Assembly: GCA_910575055.1 (NCBI GenBank)
Contig: CAJTDC010000012.1
Location: 23,213-87,212, forward strand
DNA length: 64,000 bases
From: Clostridia bacterium
Lineage (GTDB): Bacteria; Bacillota; Clostridia; Lachnospirales; Anaerotignaceae
Reading direction: 5' to 3'
In this document: piece after piece, positions 7,769 through 16,589 of the stretch
How the letters are laid out: the number at the start of each line of letters is the position of its first letter
How positions within the stretch are numbered: the stretch's first letter is position 1
The notes under the pieces: generated by a model
Database searches by the model: none
The model's input: the letters and a program-made list of their open reading frames with translations, nothing else
What the model was told of the DNA's origin: nothing
Made by a program: the position numbers and the translations under genes

Positions 7769-9391
7769 TTATTCTATTGCTGGTGTAAACAAATCTAATG
7801 TCACATAAATTGTAAAATTAGAGTCAAATGCAGCTAAACCATAATGTGTTAATTCTGGATTTAATAAATTGGTTCTTGTACCTGCTTCCATCATAAGCTG
7901 ATGATACGTATTGATTGCATCTTCTCCTTCTATTTTTACAACACTTTCTCCTGCCATAGTGTATTTTACACCCCCTGCTGTCATTCTGTCAAACGGATTT
8001 TGACCATCTTGATTGGTATAGCCAACATAGTTATTTTTGCTCATATCCCAGCTATGATAATATGCTACATTTGCTGCAGTATCATCGCTTGTTAATGCAA
8101 CAGCACCTTCCTGTACACGAGCACTATTTATAATATCAATCAATTCTGTTTTAAAATTATCTAAAAATTGCTGAGAATAACGCAACTGCAACTGCTGTTT
8201 ATAATCAGAAGTACGTATTAAAATACCCTCTGCTTTATAATCTTTATTTAACAATACAAATGTATCTTTTCCTTCCTCTTTCAATTCTGCTCTAAAATTT
8301 TTTAAATCCAAATATCTTACATTTGTAATGTCATTTGCGTCCATTTTTCCAGTAACACCTTTATATTGAAATGTCATATCATTTGTAAAAATTTCTGCTA
8401 TTTTATTATCTTTTATAGAAACCATAAAAAAGTGTTTATAGTCATTTATATAGACATATCTTTCTAAAGAATAACTGTTTTGGTCAATACGGCTAGGCTC
8501 TCCCCAATCTGATTTTAATTTTGAAATACTTTGTCCAATAGAAATTGTTTTTCCATTGATTACAATACCATCTGACTGATTTTGTGATGTTGTAGTGGGT
8601 TGTTCTGTTTTTGTTGTTTGTTCTTTTGGTTGTTCCACTGGTACAGTTTGTGTTGGTTGTTCTATTTTTGGTGGCTGCTCCACTGGTACAGTTTCTGCTG
8701 GCTGTTGTGTTTTTGAAGGCTGTTCCACTGATGTAGTTTGTGTTGGTTGTACTGTTTCTGTTGGCTGTTCCACTGGTACATCATTTGATATTGTGTTTTC
8801 ATAAATTGTTGTAAATGCTACAACAGCTTCCTCTATTGTTACATTTTTAAAAGGAGAAAAGTATTCTTCAAATCCATTCATAATACCAGCCATTTGTATT
8901 TTTTTAATATAAGGCAAAACACTTTTATCTAACTGGTTAATATCTTTAAATTTAATTTCTGAATTTTTTTCTTCTAATTCTATATTACTCTTTTCTAATG
9001 TTTTCACAAGCATAATTGCCATTTGCTCCCTTGTAATAGGACTATCTGGCTCAAAAATATGTTCTTGTTTTCCACTTATAATGCCCATAGCATAAGCAAA
9101 AACAATTTCTGGCTGGTTTGTATCCCAAAACGGATTATGTATATTATCTATATTAATTCTTTCTCCTGTTACTTTTTGATAAAATTGTATTGCCATTTTT
9201 GTAAATTCTTGTCGTGTCATATTTTCTGTTCCATGTGAAAGCAATTCTTCTGGTATTAACTCAAATTGATAAGCCTTTTCCATACTGGAAACTGCCCAAT
9301 CACTTGCTTTAATTTGTGTTGCTGCAAAGGCAGTTGTTGTTATAGAAACAGTCAATGCTGTCGCTACACCCATTTTAAAAAACCATTTCAT
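7769..9391 (-). CDS. SLH-domain and CAP-domain surface protein with Pro/Thr/Gln repeat linker
   Basis: A 540-aa exported protein. A signal peptide (MKWFFKMGVATALTVSITTT) is followed by S-layer homology motifs over about residues 30-200 (NPFWDTNQPEIVFAYAMGII and similar), which anchor proteins to the cell wall; a low-complexity linker at about 205-275 of repeated QPxxT/VPVEQP units; a CAP-associated region; and a C-terminal CAP/SCP domain (about 415-530, beginning LIDIINSARVQEG). CAP domains are common in Firmicutes wall proteins and their activity is usually unknown. A TTGAAA-16-TATACT promoter lies upstream. Confidence 0.88.
   Translation of the reverse strand: MKWFFKMGVATALTVSITTTAFAATQIKASDWAVSSMEKAYQFELIPEELLSHGTENMTRQEFTKMAIQFYQKVTGERINIDNIHNPFWDTNQPEIVFAYAMGIISGKQEHIFEPDSPITREQMAIMLVKTLEKSNIELEEKNSEIKFKDINQLDKSVLPYIKKIQMAGIMNGFEEYFSPFKNVTIEEAVVAFTTIYENTISNDVPVEQPTETVQPTQTTSVEQPSKTQQPAETVPVEQPPKIEQPTQTVPVEQPKEQTTKTEQPTTTSQNQSDGIVINGKTISIGQSISKLKSDWGEPSRIDQNSYSLERYVYINDYKHFFMVSIKDNKIAEIFTNDMTFQYKGVTGKMDANDITNVRYLDLKNFRAELKEEGKDTFVLLNKDYKAEGILIRTSDYKQQLQLRYSQQFLDNFKTELIDIINSARVQEGAVALTSDDTAANVAYYHSWDMSKNNYVGYTNQDGQNPFDRMTAGGVKYTMAGESVVKIEGEDAINTYHQLMMEAGTRTNLLNPELTHYGLAAFDSNFTIYVTLDLFTPAIE
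8585..8780. repeat. Degenerate tandem repeat coding the Pro/Thr/Gln linker
   Basis: Units containing TGTTCCACTGGTACAG and TGTGTTGGTTGT recur several times inside the SLH/CAP gene. They encode VPVEQP and QPTQT blocks. Such repeats usually vary in copy number between strains. Confidence 0.7.
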
Positions 9392-9456
9392 ACAACCTTT
9401 CCTTTCTTTTAAATTTTTATTGCTACTTATTACAAAAGTATGTACAATTTATGAAT

Positions 9457-9484
9457 AGTATACCATATTTTATAAATTTTTCAA
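9457..9484 (-). promoter_or_regulatory. Sigma-A promoter for the SLH/CAP gene
   Basis: TTGAAA (9479-9484), 16 bp and TATACT (9457-9462) on the minus strand, about 65 bp before the ATG. It is the main recognisable element of the 348-bp gap 9392-9739, whose remainder is AT-rich and otherwise unremarkable apart from the terminator at 9596. Confidence 0.6.
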
Positions 9485-9595
9485 TACATACATATTAAAA
9501 AATATTGTAAATCCTTTTTATTTTCATAATAATAGTATTAAAAATATTTGTAAAAATTATGTTACAATTTATTTTAAATCATTTTAAAATATAGA

Positions 9596-9626
9596 AAGGC
9601 TGCCGATAATACCGACAGCCCCACTT
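9596..9626 (-). terminator. Terminator of the hprK-murB-rapZ-whiA-HPr operon
   Basis: On the minus strand GGCTG and CAGCC arms with inner CG pairs enclose ATTAT, followed by CTTTCTATATTTT. It lies 115 bp after the stop of the HPr-like gene. Confidence 0.65.
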
Positions 9627-9739
9627 CGTTTTTTATTGTTATCATTCAATTTATATGTTATTTTTATGGGTTTTATTTTTTTGTACTTTATACTATTATA
9701 GATATACTTATAGCTTATAAAAAATATAATTACTAAAAA

Positions 9740-9982
9740 TTAAGCGAGAACACCCGCTAATTCATTTACAGCTTGTTCTGCATCGCTTCCTTCTGCTGTA
9801 ATTACTGCTAATTTTCCTTCTATCATACCTAATGCGATTGTTCCCATAATACTTTTTGCATTAATTTTTTTGTCGTCAATCATTACTTGTATTCTACAAT
9901 CATATTTACTTGCTGTTTGTACAAAAAAAGCTGCTTGTCTTGCATCTAAGGAACTGTTAATAATTACCTTTTTTTCTGCCAC
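9740..9982 (-). CDS. HPr-like protein lacking the phosphorylatable histidine (Crh-like)
   Basis: An 80-aa HPr-fold protein. Aligned to HPr, the active-site segment GxHARPA reads SLDARQA: the histidine that accepts phosphate from enzyme I is Asp13 and the following Pro is Gln16. The regulatory serine segment is intact (NAKSIMGTIALG, Ser44). This is the pattern of Bacillus Crh (Gln at that position), which cannot carry PTS phosphate but is phosphorylated on serine by HPr kinase and works with CcpA. Here it shares an operon with hprK and follows whiA, as crh does in Bacillus. GTG start behind AAGGTGA, overlapping whiA by 19 bp. A true HPr would have to be encoded elsewhere. Confidence 0.85.
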   Translation of the reverse strand: MAEKKVIINSSLDARQAAFFVQTASKYDCRIQVMIDDKKINAKSIMGTIALGMIEGKLAVITAEGSDAEQAVNELAGVLA

Positions 9983-10932
9983 GCAAAATCACCTTTATCC
10001 TTTCTTAACTGCTCAGCAATATTACTGATTTTTTTTAAACGATGGTTTATTCCTGATTTTCCTATGGGCGGAGCCATCAAAAGCCCTAGTTCTTTTAAAC
10101 TTGCTTCTGGATACTGTAATCGTAACTCTGCTGTCTTTAAAAGAGTTTCTGGCAAATATTTCCACTCTTTCTGGTTTTGAATATATTGTATATCTTCTAT
10201 TTGTTTAATAGCTGCCGTAACCGTTTTATTCAAATTAGCCGTTTCACAATTTACTTTTCTATTTACACTATTACGCATATCTTTCCATACACGTACATCT
10301 TCCATTTTTAACAAAGAAGTATGTGCTTGCATTATATTAAGTATATCAGCAATTTGTTCGCCTTCTTTCAGATATACTACAAAATATTGTTTTCTATATG
10401 TTATTTTTGCATCTAAATGGAATGTATGAAGTATATTTTGTAATTGTTGTGCTTGTTTGGCATCTGCATATACAAATTCTAAATGATAATTTTTTTCGGG
10501 ATCATTAACAGAGCCTATTGCCAAAAAAGCCCCTCTGATATAAGCTCTACGACAGCAAATGCTGTGTATCACAGGCATATAACATTGATTAAATATTTGT
10601 TTATTTTCTTTTGAAAATATGCCTATTGCTGTTAATATTCTTTCTACATCTGTTGTTTGTGTAATTGTCAATACATATATGATACTTTCGTGATAATGCT
10701 GATTTTTTCTAACAGTTACATTACACCTTATTTTAAAAGTTTTTTCAATTAATGTAAAGTATTTTCTGGCGAGAAAAGCATTCTCTGTCTGCAATTTTAA
10801 ACAAATTTTTTCTCTAAAACGCCCTATATATGCACACATATTTATAATGCTTGCTATTTCTGCTATATTACAATGGCGTGCATTTCCAAATCTTTGTGCA
10901 ATTTCTTCTTTAACATTATATGAAAATGACAA
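9964..10932 (-). CDS. whiA: DNA-binding protein WhiA
   Basis: A 322-aa homologue of Streptomyces WhiA and Bacillus YvcL. It has an N-terminal LAGLIDADG-endonuclease-like domain without catalysis and a C-terminal helix-turn-helix (EASLKELGLLMAPPIGKSG around residues 275-293). In Firmicutes it affects cell division and chromosome segregation rather than acting as a classical regulator. It starts with TTG 8 nt after AGGAGG, 23 bp after rapZ, and overlaps the HPr-like gene. Confidence 0.95.
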   Translation of the reverse strand: MSFSYNVKEEIAQRFGNARHCNIAEIASIINMCAYIGRFREKICLKLQTENAFLARKYFTLIEKTFKIRCNVTVRKNQHYHESIIYVLTITQTTDVERILTAIGIFSKENKQIFNQCYMPVIHSICCRRAYIRGAFLAIGSVNDPEKNYHLEFVYADAKQAQQLQNILHTFHLDAKITYRKQYFVVYLKEGEQIADILNIMQAHTSLLKMEDVRVWKDMRNSVNRKVNCETANLNKTVTAAIKQIEDIQYIQNQKEWKYLPETLLKTAELRLQYPEASLKELGLLMAPPIGKSGINHRLKKISNIAEQLRKDKGDFAWQKKR

Positions 10933-10955
10933 ACTTTTTCCTCCTAAAACTTTTA

Positions 10956-11831
10956 TTAAAACTTTTTATGTCGAACATCTTTTTCTATATCATTATGTTT
11001 TAACAATATATTATGATTTTTTTCATACAACTTTTTATACAAAGCATTTGCAAGTGTAACAGAACGATGTTTTCCTCCTGTACAGCCTATACTAATAATT
11101 AACTGATTTTTTCCCTCTTTAATGTATTGTGGTATCAAAAATTCTAACATATCTGTTAATTTCTCTAAAAAAATATTACTTTCTTCAAAATTCATTACAT
11201 AATCATAAACAGGAGCATCATTTCCTGTTAATTCTTTTAATTCTTGTATATAAAATGGGTTAGGTAAAAAACGAACGTCAAATACTAAGTCACTGTCTAC
11301 AGGAATACCATATTTAAAACCAAAAGAACACACTGTAATAATAAGACTTTCAAATTTTTGATTTTCCAAAAATATTTTATTAATCTGTTCTTTTAATTCT
11401 CTTGTCAGTATGTGGCTTGTTTCAATAATATAAGTTGCTTTCTTTTTTACCTCTTCCAACATTTGTCTTTCTTTTGCAATACCTTCTGCAATAGAACCTC
11501 CCTTTGAAAGTGGGTGACTTCTTCTGGACTCCTTATACCTTTTTATCAATGTCTTTTCAGAAGCATCTAAAAACAATATTTCATAATCATAGCCAAAACT
11601 TTGCAACTCAGAAAGCACAGAAAACAAATCAGAAAACAATTTTCCGCCACGTATATCAATTCCCATAGCTACCTTATCTATTTCTCCGCCTTGTTCATAA
11701 CAAAGTTCTGCAAATTTTGGTATTAATGCAGGAGGTAAATTATCCACACAAAAGAAATTAATATCTTCTAAAAATCTCAATACAGTAGATTTTCCTGCTC
11801 CAGACATTCCTGTTACAATGACAAATCTCAT
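10956..11831 (-). CDS. rapZ: RapZ/YvcJ nucleotide-binding protein
   Basis: A 291-aa P-loop NTPase ([11 protein letters not shown] at residues 5-15) with the conserved C-terminal [10 protein letters not shown] block that binds RNA and a ligand in E. coli RapZ. In Bacillus, YvcJ affects competence. Its position between murB and whiA is conserved in Firmicutes. The usual neighbour yvcK/glmR is absent from this operon. Confidence 0.95.
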   Translation of the reverse strand: MRFVIVTGMSGAGKSTVLRFLEDINFFCVDNLPPALIPKFAELCYEQGGEIDKVAMGIDIRGGKLFSDLFSVLSELQSFGYDYEILFLDASEKTLIKRYKESRRSHPLSKGGSIAEGIAKERQMLEEVKKKATYIIETSHILTRELKEQINKIFLENQKFESLIITVCSFGFKYGIPVDSDLVFDVRFLPNPFYIQELKELTGNDAPVYDYVMNFEESNIFLEKLTDMLEFLIPQYIKEGKNQLIISIGCTGGKHRSVTLANALYKKLYEKNHNILLKHNDIEKDVRHKKF

Positions 11832-11850
11832 ATTACTTCACCTCACATCA

Positions 11851-12756
11851 TTATTCTTCTCCAATCACTTTTACTTCTGTTTCTAACAACACACCAAATT
11901 TTTCAAACACTACTTTTTGGCAATGTTTTATCAATTCCAGCACTTCTATACAGGTAGCATTTCCTTTATTGATAATAAATCCTCCGTGTTTTTCGGAAAC
12001 TTGTGCATCTCCTATACTATACCCTTTTAAGTCTGCATCAGAAATCAGTTTCCCTGCAAAATATCCTTCAGGACGTTTAAATGTACTACCTGCACTAGCA
12101 AAATTTAAAGGCTGTTTTTGTCTTCTTTGTTCTGCTAATTCTGTCATTCTACATTGAATAACATCATACTCTCCTTTTTCAAGCTGTATTACAGCACTTA
12201 ATACAATATATTCTTTTTCCGGTATAGCACTATATCTATAGTTTAATTCTAATTCCTTTACAGAAAGTGTTTTCACTTCTAACTCTTTTGTTAGCACCTC
12301 CACTTCTAATACAACATCTTTCATTTCTCCTCCATAAGCACCTGCATTCATACATACAGCACCACCCAAAGAACCAGGAATACCAGAGGCAAATTCAAAT
12401 CCTTTTAAATGATGCTGCAAAGCTGCTGCACCTATAGTACTTAACAAAGCACCTGCTTGTGCTTTTATTTTTTGTCCCTCTACAGAAATATGGTTCATGT
12501 CTTTTCCTATTTGTATTACAATACCTCTAATACCTTTATCTCTTACAAGTAAATTACTACCATTTCCTACAATAGTAACTGCTACATTATGTTTTTTGGC
12601 AATCGTAATTATTGTTTTGATTTCTTCCCCATTATGTGGAGAAATATAAATATCTGCTGCTCCTCCAATACGAAAAGAAGTATGATTTGCCATATTTTCA
12701 TACTGCAATATATTTTGTTCTGTTAAAGCATTTTTTAATTCTTGTATCAAACTCAA
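11851..12756 (-). CDS. murB: UDP-N-acetylenolpyruvoylglucosamine reductase MurB
   Basis: FAD enzyme that reduces enolpyruvyl-UDP-GlcNAc to UDP-MurNAc, the second committed step of peptidoglycan synthesis. It has 301 aa of the short type II form. Visible are NHTSFRIGGAADI at the start of the FAD domain, GNGSNLLV, the block GIPGSLGGAVCMNAGAYGGE and the catalytic-serine segment AGSTFKRPEG. TTG start behind GGAG. Confidence 0.96.
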   Translation of the reverse strand: MSLIQELKNALTEQNILQYENMANHTSFRIGGAADIYISPHNGEEIKTIITIAKKHNVAVTIVGNGSNLLVRDKGIRGIVIQIGKDMNHISVEGQKIKAQAGALLSTIGAAALQHHLKGFEFASGIPGSLGGAVCMNAGAYGGEMKDVVLEVEVLTKELEVKTLSVKELELNYRYSAIPEKEYIVLSAVIQLEKGEYDVIQCRMTELAEQRRQKQPLNFASAGSTFKRPEGYFAGKLISDADLKGYSIGDAQVSEKHGGFIINKGNATCIEVLELIKHCQKVVFEKFGVLLETEVKVIGEE

Positions 12757-12775
12757 ATTATTCTCCTCTTTCTTT

Positions 12776-13705
12776 TTAAGCGTCTTCTAAACCAAAACTT
12801 TGGCTAATTCTTTGGCTTAATACTTCTGCTGCATTATATCCCATACGTTTCTGTCTTTGGTTAATTGCCGCAGACTCACATATTACTGCTACATTTCTGC
12901 CAGGACGTACTGGAATAGAATTACACACTATTTTATTTCCAAGTATGTCAATATATTCCTCTCCTAATCCCAATCTATCATAATCTTTTTCACTATTCCA
13001 CATTTCTAAACGTATTACAAGGTCTATACTTTGTGAAATTTTAACAGAACTAACACCAAATAATTCTTTTACATCAATAATACCTATTCCTCTCAATTCT
13101 ATAAAATATCGTATCAATTCGGGGCTTGTTCCAATTAAAGTATCATGTGATATTTTTTTGATTTCAACGGCATCATCTGCAACTAATCTATGTCCTCTTT
13201 TGATTAATTCTAATGCAGTTTCACTTTTGCCTATACCACTTTCTCCTATAATCAATATGCCTTCTCCATAAATATCTACTAAAACACCGTGCATAGTAAT
13301 ACGTTCTGCTAATTGTTCTGTCAGCCAACGTATACATTCTGCCATAAATATACTTGTACCCAATTCTGTCTTTAACAATGGTACTTTATACTTTTCTGCA
13401 AATTCTATCATTTCTGGAAAAGGTGTCAAATCTCTACATATTATAACACTTGCTACAGAAAAAGAGAAAAATTTTTGTAATATCTCTCTCCTTTGTTCTT
13501 CTTCCAAACGGCTCAAATAACTATGTTCTACTTTTCCAAATATTTGCAGTCTATCATTATCAAAATGTTCATAAAATCCTGTTAACTGCAATGCTGGACG
13601 GTTTACATCACTTTTTGTTAATATTTTATCTTCTAAGTTGACTGACGGTACTAAATTAGTTAAATGAAATTCTTCAGCCAACTTACTTATTTTTACTGAA
13701 TACAT
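12776..13705 (-). CDS. hprK: HPr kinase/phosphorylase HprK
   Basis: Bifunctional enzyme that phosphorylates and dephosphorylates the regulatory serine of HPr (and Crh), the centre of Firmicutes carbon catabolite control. It has 309 aa with a P-loop GESGIGKSE near residue 142 and the family signature ELRGIGIIDVKELFG near residue 192. The start at 13705 (MYSVKISK) has GGAGG 8 nt upstream and gives the normal family length. First gene of the operon that ends with the HPr-like protein, its likely substrate. Confidence 0.96.
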   Translation of the reverse strand: MYSVKISKLAEEFHLTNLVPSVNLEDKILTKSDVNRPALQLTGFYEHFDNDRLQIFGKVEHSYLSRLEEEQRREILQKFFSFSVASVIICRDLTPFPEMIEFAEKYKVPLLKTELGTSIFMAECIRWLTEQLAERITMHGVLVDIYGEGILIIGESGIGKSETALELIKRGHRLVADDAVEIKKISHDTLIGTSPELIRYFIELRGIGIIDVKELFGVSSVKISQSIDLVIRLEMWNSEKDYDRLGLGEEYIDILGNKIVCNSIPVRPGRNVAVICESAAINQRQKRMGYNAAEVLSQRISQSFGLEDA

Positions 13706-13784
13706 TTTCATATCCTCCATTATCATAATTACACTTTATCATACATTATTACAACTTCATTTGCAACTTTATCGCAAAATAAAA

Positions 13785-15629
13785 TCATATTCTAAAAAAA
13801 CGATAAACACTTTCCGCTGATGCTATTGTCATTTGTGGAACTTGTAAAATTTGTTCTACCTCTGCATTTGCAATGGCTTCTATATTTCCAAAATACTCCA
13901 TAAGAGCCTTTTTTCTTGCTTTTCCAATATTAGGTATATCGTCTAATACAGAATGTACTGCTTTTTTTTCTCTCAATTTTCTATGATATTCTATAGCAAA
14001 ACGATGTACCTCGTCTTGTATTCTTGTTAACAGTTTAAATCCTTCTGTATGTGTACTCATCAAAATTTCTTGTCCTTTAAAAATCATACCTCTTGTTCTA
14101 TGTTTATCATCTTTTACCATACCACATACAGCAATGTCTATATCAAACTCTTTTAACACTTCTTCTGCTGCCTGAACCTGCAACATTCCTCCATCCATCA
14201 ATATTAAATCTGGCAATCTAGCAAAATTTTCTTTTTTTCCTTCTTTTTTTTCTTTTACAGCGTGTTTTATTCTTCTTGTAATCATTTCTTTCATACTTGC
14301 AAAATCATTTGCTCCTATTACTGTTTTTATTTTGAATTTTCTATAATCGCTATATTTTGCTTTTCCATTTTCAAACACTACCATAGCCCCTACAGACTCA
14401 AATCCTTGTGTATTTGAAATGTCATATGCTTCTACTCTTTCTAATTTATATTGCAATCCTAAAGCATTCTGTATTTCTTTCATAGCACCCACTGTTCTAT
14501 TTTCTTCTCTTTTTATTCTCTCTCCTGACTGTTCAAATGAAATCATAGCATTTTTCCACGCTAAATCTACTAGCTTTTGTTTTTCTCCTTTTTTTGGTAC
14601 AGTAAATGTCACTTTACTTCCTCTTTTTTCTGTTAAAAATTGCTCTAATAATTCCTTTTCTTCTTCTATTAACTCCTCTTGTAGTATTATCTCTTTTGGT
14701 ACAAATGCAGTGCCACTATAAAATTGTTTTATAAATTCTGTCATTACTTCACTTCTCGTACGATTTTCAACAGAATGCAAATGATATTGTTCTCTACCTG
14801 TCATTTTTCCTCCTCTTATAAAAAACATTTGTGCTAGTCCTTCATTATGTGCTCTTACAAAAGCTGCTACATCACAATCTCCTAATACTGTATTTGACAT
14901 TTTCTGTTTTTCACTAATACTTTTAACACTTATCAATTTATCTCTTAATATGGCAGCTTTTTCAAATTCCATATTTTCAGATGCCTCATACATTTCTTTT
15001 TCTATTCTCTTTATAATAATTTCGTGTTTTCCATTTATAAATTGCTCTATTTCTGTTATCATTTTATTATAGTCCTGTTGTGTAATTTTGTTATTACAAG
15101 GTGCACAGCATTGCCCAATATGATAATTTAAACAAGGTCTTTCTTTTCCTATTTCCTTTGGCAAACTTTTTTTACATTTTCTAATAGGCCACAATTTTTG
15201 TATCATATCAATGGTTTCTTTTATGGCAAATCCATCTGTAATAGGTCCAAAATATTTCGCTTTATCTTTTTCTATACTTCTTGTAACAAGTACACGAGGA
15301 TATGCCTCATCCGTAATTTTAATATAAGGATATGTTTTTCCGTCCTTTAAAAGTATATTATAAAATGGTTTATGTTTTTTTATCAAATTACACTCCAAAA
15401 GTAATGCTTCTAACTCACTATCTGTTATAATATATTCAAACTCCTTAATGTGCTGTACCATTGTTTGTACTTTTGGTGTATGATTTCTATTATTTTGAAA
15501 ATACTGTCTGACACGATTTTTTAAATTGATTGCTTTTCCTACATATATAATTTGCTCTTTTTCATCTTTCATTAAATATACACCAGGCTTTTGAGGAATT
15601 TTTTTCAATTCTTGCTCTATATCAAACAT
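13785..15629 (-). CDS. uvrC: Excinuclease ABC subunit C
   Basis: Nucleotide excision repair nuclease that cuts on both sides of a lesion. At 614 aa it is full length. Domain order: GIY-YIG endonuclease (KPGVYLMKDE...IIYVGKA, residues 14-33), a Cys cluster (CLNYHIGQCCAPC), a UVR motif near 205-235, the RNase-H-like nuclease (YDISNTQG, LILMDGG) and C-terminal helix-hairpin-helix (IPNIGKARKKAL). It lies 79 bp upstream of hprK and may be cotranscribed. Starts behind AAGGAG. Confidence 0.97.
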   Translation of the reverse strand: MFDIEQELKKIPQKPGVYLMKDEKEQIIYVGKAINLKNRVRQYFQNNRNHTPKVQTMVQHIKEFEYIITDSELEALLLECNLIKKHKPFYNILLKDGKTYPYIKITDEAYPRVLVTRSIEKDKAKYFGPITDGFAIKETIDMIQKLWPIRKCKKSLPKEIGKERPCLNYHIGQCCAPCNNKITQQDYNKMITEIEQFINGKHEIIIKRIEKEMYEASENMEFEKAAILRDKLISVKSISEKQKMSNTVLGDCDVAAFVRAHNEGLAQMFFIRGGKMTGREQYHLHSVENRTRSEVMTEFIKQFYSGTAFVPKEIILQEELIEEEKELLEQFLTEKRGSKVTFTVPKKGEKQKLVDLAWKNAMISFEQSGERIKREENRTVGAMKEIQNALGLQYKLERVEAYDISNTQGFESVGAMVVFENGKAKYSDYRKFKIKTVIGANDFASMKEMITRRIKHAVKEKKEGKKENFARLPDLILMDGGMLQVQAAEEVLKEFDIDIAVCGMVKDDKHRTRGMIFKGQEILMSTHTEGFKLLTRIQDEVHRFAIEYHRKLREKKAVHSVLDDIPNIGKARKKALMEYFGNIEAIANAEVEQILQVPQMTIASAESVYRFFRI

Positions 15630-15672
15630 TTTTTTACACTCCTTAAAAATTTTTTAAGTATTTCACAATAGA

Positions 15673-15701
15673 ATGACGAAAAATTATTTTTCCGCTATAA
15701 T
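15673..15701 (+). promoter_or_regulatory. Candidate promoter for the YdcF-family gene
   Basis: ATGACG (15673-15678), 17 bp and a perfect TATAAT (15696-15701), about 45 bp before the ATG, in the divergent gap with uvrC. Confidence 0.5.
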
Positions 15702-15745
15702 ATAAAGAATATCATAAAATTTTAACGAACGAAAGGATAGTATCT

Positions 15746-16528
15746 ATGAAAAAAAAACTACAGAAAAAAATCCCTCTTTTTTTTAAAATATTAGGTGCAT
15801 CTGGCATATTAGACTGTTTATCTATATCGCTGGTTTCTAATTTCAATTTTGGAACACTTTTTCCTGGTGGTATGGGTTGTATATTTCTTATATATGGCTG
15901 TTTTTATCAAAAGTTAAACAACTGGGGAAAATCTGGTTTTGGCAAAATTTTTATGAAAACAGCAAAAATTGGTTTTTGTTTTTTCTTTATCAGTTTTTTC
16001 ATTATTACCTCTATTGTCATACAAAATGGTGCAAAAACTCCTGATAAAAATGCAGATGCTATTATTGTGCTTGGTGCTGCACTTCACGGTTGGACTGTTA
16101 GTCCTGCACTAGCTCAACGTTTGGACACCGCAAAACAATACTGGGATGAAAATGATGTATCTTATATTGTTGTTACAGGTTCTCAAGGCCCTCAGGAGGA
16201 CAGAACAGAAGCAGAAGCTATGAAAGAATATCTTGTAACAAAAGGTGTTCCTGCTGATGCCATACTAATAGAAGACAAAGCACACAATACAAGACAAAAT
16301 TTTACTTATTCTAAACAAATATTAGACAATATTTATCAAAATAAAAAATATCGTATTGTTTATGTTACCAATTATTTTCATACATTTCGTGCGGGTCTTC
16401 TTGCAGAAAAAATTGGCTTTGATGCACAAGGCTTAGGTGCTCCTGTTACATTTTATATGCTTCCTAACTACTATATCAGAGAATATTTTTCTGTGATAAA
16501 ATATTTCCTATTAGACAGTCATACTTAA
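15746..16528 (+). CDS. YdcF/SanA-family membrane protein (DUF218)
   Basis: A 260-aa protein with three hydrophobic segments in the first 100 residues, then an exposed DUF218 domain: ADAIIVLGAALHG, VTGSQGPQEDRTEAEAMKEYL and EDKAHNTRQNFTYSK. Members are linked to envelope integrity or cyclic-polysaccharide synthesis but have no agreed reaction. Single gene with its own promoter and terminator. Confidence 0.85.
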   Translation: MKKKLQKKIPLFFKILGASGILDCLSISLVSNFNFGTLFPGGMGCIFLIYGCFYQKLNNWGKSGFGKIFMKTAKIGFCFFFISFFIITSIVIQNGAKTPDKNADAIIVLGAALHGWTVSPALAQRLDTAKQYWDENDVSYIVVTGSQGPQEDRTEAEAMKEYLVTKGVPADAILIEDKAHNTRQNFTYSKQILDNIYQNKKYRIVYVTNYFHTFRAGLLAEKIGFDAQGLGAPVTFYMLPNYYIREYFSVIKYFLLDSHT

Positions 16529-16532
16529 ATAT

Positions 16533-16578
16533 AAAAAAGGGATATTCCTTTTTTATTAAAATTGGAATATCCCTTTTA
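16533..16578. terminator. Bidirectional terminator
   Basis: Arms AAAAGGGATATTCC and GGAATATCCCTTTT between the convergent YdcF and transporter genes, with T runs on both strands. Confidence 0.85.
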
Positions 16579-16589
16579 TTATAATATTA

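Noticed and set aside
8595..8804. Plus-strand Cys/Gly-rich ORF (69 aa)
   Set aside because: It is the reverse of the Pro/Thr/Gln repeat linker in the SLH/CAP gene; its regularity comes from that repeat.
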